From the NCBI GenBank assembly GCA_027483535.1, contig JAIXUN010000002.1, positions 248,001-312,000 on the forward strand: a DNA stretch of 64,000 nucleotides. The letters run 5' to 3'. Source of the stretch: a bacterium. Lineage in GTDB: Bacteria; Armatimonadota; Fimbriimonadia; Fimbriimonadales; Fimbriimonadaceae. Positions 60,743 to 64,000 of this stretch are shown here, piece after piece; the stretch's first letter is position 1; every line of letters starts with the position of its first letter. The translations under genes and the position numbers were made by a program. The notes beneath the pieces are model-generated. The model saw only the letters and a program-made list of their open reading frames with translations. It ran no database searches and was not told where the DNA came from.

Positions 60743-62827
60743 TTACGGAGCGAGCACGACCAACTGGTCGATACTCGCAGTAGTGGCAAGCGGAGCTCGA
60801 CCGTTCACGGTGTCGTTGAACACCTGGAAGATCAGATTCTCGCGATCCATGAATGGCGCCCAATCTGGGGAGATTTCAACCACCCGAGTGTGCGTTCCTG
60901 CCGGTAACTCAGTGACCTCGGCAGCATACGGGAAGCCGAAGACCGTCATGAACTGCGGCGCAATGGACGCCTTGTTCTTCAACGTAATCGTGTACTTGAT
61001 CCGAAGGGTGCCTTCGCCACTTGGCGGCATTGTTGCCCAGACACCGCCGATCTGCGTTCCCGTTCGCAACTGCGACGTCACAACATAGGCGTTTCCATCG
61101 ACGGCTGCAAGCGAAGCGGCGTTTCCACGAACGTATCGGCCAGGGTAGACCCGGGTCGCGATGGGTTGGTACTCGTTCAAGTCGGCATCAGGCAGCAGCA
61201 CTTGTACCGATCTAACGAAGGTTTGCCAGGTTCCCGGCAAACTGGCAACCATGCCAACTGCCCAGAATCGACCGTCGTCGGTTGGGTCGCGTTCAACGTC
61301 GAAGTAGTCGCCCCATCGGCTGGAAAATCCGGAATAGATTCCTCCAAGTGAAGGTTGAATGCTCGTCGGGTCAGACATCCAGTTTAATGGGTCGCCGCCT
61401 CGTCGAGCAGAGACCATCACCTCACCCGGTGTGCCCGGCTGAATGACGTTGCCTTCCTCGTCCAACAAATCTTCTTGAATGTGGGAGAACGTCATGAGCA
61501 TGTCGTTCCACTTGTTCACTGAGATCGCCGGGAAGGAATAGGCAGACCTTGAATCGAACGGTTCCACAAGGCCGCTTTGGTTGAGCTTGGGCGGCGTGAT
61601 GATGGCGGGCCAGCCGTTCATGTTCACGTCGTACCAGGCAACAGATGGTTGACCGCTAAAGTTACCAACCGTGTGCGCTGCCACCAACCGGTCGGACTTG
61701 GAATAGGCAGAGAGGACTCGCGAGTCGTTGGTTTGAACCCAGACACCGCCCGGTCCTACCGAGAAGCCTCGGTCTTGTTGCCACGCCGGAATAAGGACTG
61801 CCGTTGTCCGGAGTCGCCAGATGGCGCCCGTTCGGAAAATGGCATACACCCTCATGCGCGTCGAGTCGTAAATCTCGGCACCCAAGCAGTGCGGGTTCTC
61901 GCGGTCATCGCTCTTCGCCCACTGAACGGTGAAGGCTCCGCTCTCCGGGCTAAGGATGAACGCTTGGAACCGAAGGGTTCCGTTGATCAGTTGGTTCTTG
62001 TCGATCGCGTGCAGGTGAACTCCACCGTAGCCGCCATCGAATCCGAACATGTTGCCAGAAAGGACCACCGTGTCTCGGTTAAAGCCGAATCCGGGGTAGT
62101 CCAACCAGTAGTCGCCGAAGAAGTCTTCGGTCCGGTTCACAAATCGATACTGATACCAATCTCCGTTAGGGTCTCCGTCGTCAGAAACTCCCAAGAGGTA
62201 GTGGCTCTCGCGGGTCTCAAAATTCACGTCCAGAGCGACCACGAAGTATCGGTTCGAGCCTGGATCGTAGAACGCCTTGGGGTCGAAGATAAAGCTGGAT
62301 GGGTTCTGACCCGCAAAGAAGGTCGCAAACGGTTGTTGGAACTGTTCGTTGCCGTCCTTGTCGAACCACGCGAGCGAGGAGTTCACGACTTCCAGGACGT
62401 GGTTCTGGCCAACCGCGATATCGGCGTCGGGTGGTTCCCAGCCGGTTGCACCGATGCCGGGGAACATTTTGGAGTTCTTCAGCGAGGTTCGGGGCGGGAG
62501 CGAGCCAGGTCGGCGAACCAAAGAGTTCGCGGGTCCTTGCTTGTAGTCCCGTTTGAACTTGTGCTCGCGAACGAGTTTCTTGAACGGATTCTCCCGGTTG
62601 ATCTGAGGCTGAATGCTGGTCGATCGGAACTTCTTGGCAGCAATCGGCTGCGAGAGGCCCTTGTCCTCGAACTTAACCTCTCCGTTGAGAACGTCTTGGA
62701 TCAGGCTCACACTCCCCTGATCTTTTCCGGTACCGCTCCCCTGAACACTTGTGCTCTTCTGGGCGGCGCTGAGGGATACACACGCTAGGGCTAACCCCAA
62801 CATCCCAATCTTTAAAAATTTTCGCAT
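60743..62827 (-). CDS. Large secreted protein of unknown function
   Basis: 694 residues from the ATG at 62827. A signal peptide (FLKIGMLGLALACVSLSAAQ) is followed by PGIGATGWEPPDADIAVGQN and VVNSSLAWFDKDGNEQF, and later GVSDDGDPNGDWYQYRF; this plan recurs in large secreted proteins with beta-propeller or sandwich folds, but I cannot assign a family. Many Asp, Gly and Asn residues suggest calcium-binding turns. No C-terminal sorting signal was seen. TATAAT stands about 30 bases upstream of the ATG on its strand. Confidence 0.75.
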   Translation of the reverse strand: MRKFLKIGMLGLALACVSLSAAQKSTSVQGSGTGKDQGSVSLIQDVLNGEVKFEDKGLSQPIAAKKFRSTSIQPQINRENPFKKLVREHKFKRDYKQGPANSLVRRPGSLPPRTSLKNSKMFPGIGATGWEPPDADIAVGQNHVLEVVNSSLAWFDKDGNEQFQQPFATFFAGQNPSSFIFDPKAFYDPGSNRYFVVALDVNFETRESHYLLGVSDDGDPNGDWYQYRFVNRTEDFFGDYWLDYPGFGFNRDTVVLSGNMFGFDGGYGGVHLHAIDKNQLINGTLRFQAFILSPESGAFTVQWAKSDDRENPHCLGAEIYDSTRMRVYAIFRTGAIWRLRTTAVLIPAWQQDRGFSVGPGGVWVQTNDSRVLSAYSKSDRLVAAHTVGNFSGQPSVAWYDVNMNGWPAIITPPKLNQSGLVEPFDSRSAYSFPAISVNKWNDMLMTFSHIQEDLLDEEGNVIQPGTPGEVMVSARRGGDPLNWMSDPTSIQPSLGGIYSGFSSRWGDYFDVERDPTDDGRFWAVGMVASLPGTWQTFVRSVQVLLPDADLNEYQPIATRVYPGRYVRGNAASLAAVDGNAYVVTSQLRTGTQIGGVWATMPPSGEGTLRIKYTITLKNKASIAPQFMTVFGFPYAAEVTELPAGTHTRVVEISPDWAPFMDRENLIFQVFNDTVNGRAPLATTASIDQLVVLAP

Positions 62828-63022
62828 GACTAAGGACACATCTCGAACGTGAGATTTAGAGATTATAAACCCCGACTCGCGCTACTGCTAGACCCAAGTC
62901 GTTCATTCGTCATTCCTTAACGAACATTTATGGTGGGCAACCAACGGACCCCACCGGTTGGGGATTTGCACAAGCCAGAGCCAGACTCAATACGTCCGGT
63001 CCGAAGAGGTATCTTTACCCCT

Positions 63023-64000
63023 ATGCTGAACTTAGAACAGCAGGAAGCGCTGTCCAGGGCCCGCGGTCGCCTGGACGCTATTGGAGGTCATCTTTGACCT
63101 CGATAGTCTACGCCTCCAAATCGCCTCGCTAGAGGACCTCTCAGCACAGCCTGAGTTTTGGAACGACCCGTCTTCCGCGAACAAGACCCTTCAAAAGCTC
63201 AGCCGACTAAAAAACATATTGCAGCCTTACAAGCAACTCGTCAAAACCGAGACGGATATTCGTGAGCTTTACGAGATGCTGAAGCTGGAAGAAGATCCCG
63301 CTACGGAAGCAGAAGCTGACGAAATGGCGCTCAAGTTACTCAAAGACTTGGATGCCTACGAGCTGAAGACCTTGCTGAGTGGGGAGCACGATGGCCGGAA
63401 CGCCATCTTCGAAATCAACGCAGGTGCGGGTGGTTCGGAAGCTTGCGACTGGGCATCGATTCTGTTCCGACTCTACAGCCGTTGGTGCGAGCAAAAGGGC
63501 TACAAGATGGAAGTCCTTTCCGAAACACCGGGCGACGTAGTTGGCTATCGATCTGTCCAAATGCAGGTGACCGGAGAAAACGCCTATGGCTTCCTAAAGG
63601 CCGAAGGTGGGGTTCACCGATTGGTGCGAATCTCGCCGTTCGACGCCGCGTCGAGGCGACACACGTCGTTTGCCAAGGTCGAAGTTCTTCCTGAAATTGA
63701 AGAAAACGAAGTGACGATCAACCCCGACGATCTGAAGGTGGAAACCCTTCGAGCAGGTGGCGCGGGTGGTCAGCACGTTAACAAGACCGAGTCGGCGGTG
63801 CGGATCACGCACTTGCCAACGGGCATCGTGGTGTCTTGTCAAAACGAACGGAGTCAGCACAAGAACCGCGCCAGTGCGATGTCGGTTCTTTTGGCCCGAC
63901 TCAGTGAGTTGGAGCGAGCCCAGTCGGCGGAAAGGGTGGCCGAAATCAAAGGAGAAGGAGGACCCGCCGCATGGGGTCGCCAAATCCGGAGCTACGTCAT
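63023..64000 (+). CDS. prfB: Peptide chain release factor 2 with programmed +1 frameshift (3' end outside window)
   Basis: RF2 ends translation at UAA and UGA. The first frame (63023-63097) runs 24 codons to an in-frame TGA. Just before it stands GGAGGT-CAT-CTT-TGA-C, the canonical recoding signal: an internal Shine-Dalgarno, the slippery CTT, the UGA and a following C. After a +1 shift the frame continues from 63096 to the window edge. The GGQ peptidyl-hydrolysis motif ([14 protein letters not shown]) is at 63765-63773 and the SPF stop-recognition tripeptide sits in [16 protein letters not shown]. The shift lets RF2 control its own level. The C-terminus is missing. Confidence 0.97.

Noticed and set aside
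61577-62788. Long open frame (403 codons) opposite the large secreted protein gene
   Set aside because: Antisense shadow; the minus-strand frame has a signal peptide and coherent protein pattern, this one does not.
1-64000. CRISPR array or complete insertion sequence
   Set aside because: No regularly spaced repeats with unique spacers and no transposase gene were seen in reading the window.

Overview
The window is a chromosomal segment of a free-living bacterium, about 64 kb, densely coded on both strands. A PEP-CTERM sorted surface protein, type IV pseudopilins, separated DUF1501 and DUF1800 genes, RNase HIII, an AdoMet-independent core of housekeeping genes and moderately high G+C together suggest Armatimonadota (Fimbriimonadia-like) or a neighbouring phylum. 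This placement is an inference from gene content, not from a marker-gene comparison.

Layout. 1-7.7 kb: end of a zinc-type dehydrogenase, YajQ, an orphan domain resembling the C-terminal lid of acyl-CoA synthetases, ispE, gatCA, and a YyaL-like protein that has lost its cysteines. 7.7-9.4 kb: a tRNA-Ser(CGA) followed by a perfect hairpin and an A+T-richer accessory patch (two small membrane proteins, a SUMF1-like protein). 9.5-14 kb: a DUF5107-like protein, RNase HIII, an MFS transporter. 14-15.4 kb: a gene-free mosaic of palindromic and dispersed repeats. 15.4-22.7 kb: the fatty-acid genes fabD, fabG, acpP and fabF, split by an accessory insertion carrying a second, truncated fabD tail (16.4-19.1 kb) and by an inverted LacI-type regulator. 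22.8-36.9 kb: XerC/D, an ECF sigma factor, a retropepsin-like protease, a FemAB/GNAT-like protein, DUF1501 and DUF1800 proteins, a metal-site-less Fur relative, a Rieske oxygenase, a DUF4143 ATPase and a small secreted thiol module. 36.9-40.1 kb: a pseudopilin operon. 40.2-49.6 kb: an APC permease, M42 peptidase, PAS-GGDEF cyclase, pterin dehydratase, SulP plus beta-carbonic anhydrase, tRNA-Ser(GCT), a lytic transglycosylase and a PEP-CTERM protein. 49.7-52.5 kb: a LexA-like repressor divergent from an excisionase-like gene with shared TGTAACA sites, a YjfB-type motility protein and small proteins. 52.5-59.1 kb: tatD and a ribosomal block map-adk-secY-rplO-rpmD-rpsE-rplR-rplF-rpsH-rpsN, which lacks both usual flanks of the spc cluster. 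59.3-64 kb: fliS and a FliT-like gene, a large secreted protein, and prfB with its programmed +1 frameshift (incomplete at the right edge).

The genes form several working groups: fatty-acid elongation; protein synthesis and secretion (ribosomal block, GatCA, MetAP, Adk, SecY, RF2, two tRNA-Ser); bicarbonate supply (SulP with carbonic anhydrase); cell surface and motility (pseudopilins, PEP-CTERM protein, FliS/FliT, YjfB). No CRISPR array, complete insertion sequence or complete prophage was seen. The least explained parts are the two accessory patches, which share a promoter-like box, the fabD tail copy, the repeat mosaic, and the repressor/excisionase switch. Seven start codons lie exactly six bases after a -10-like hexamer, which points to leaderless transcription as a common mode here.
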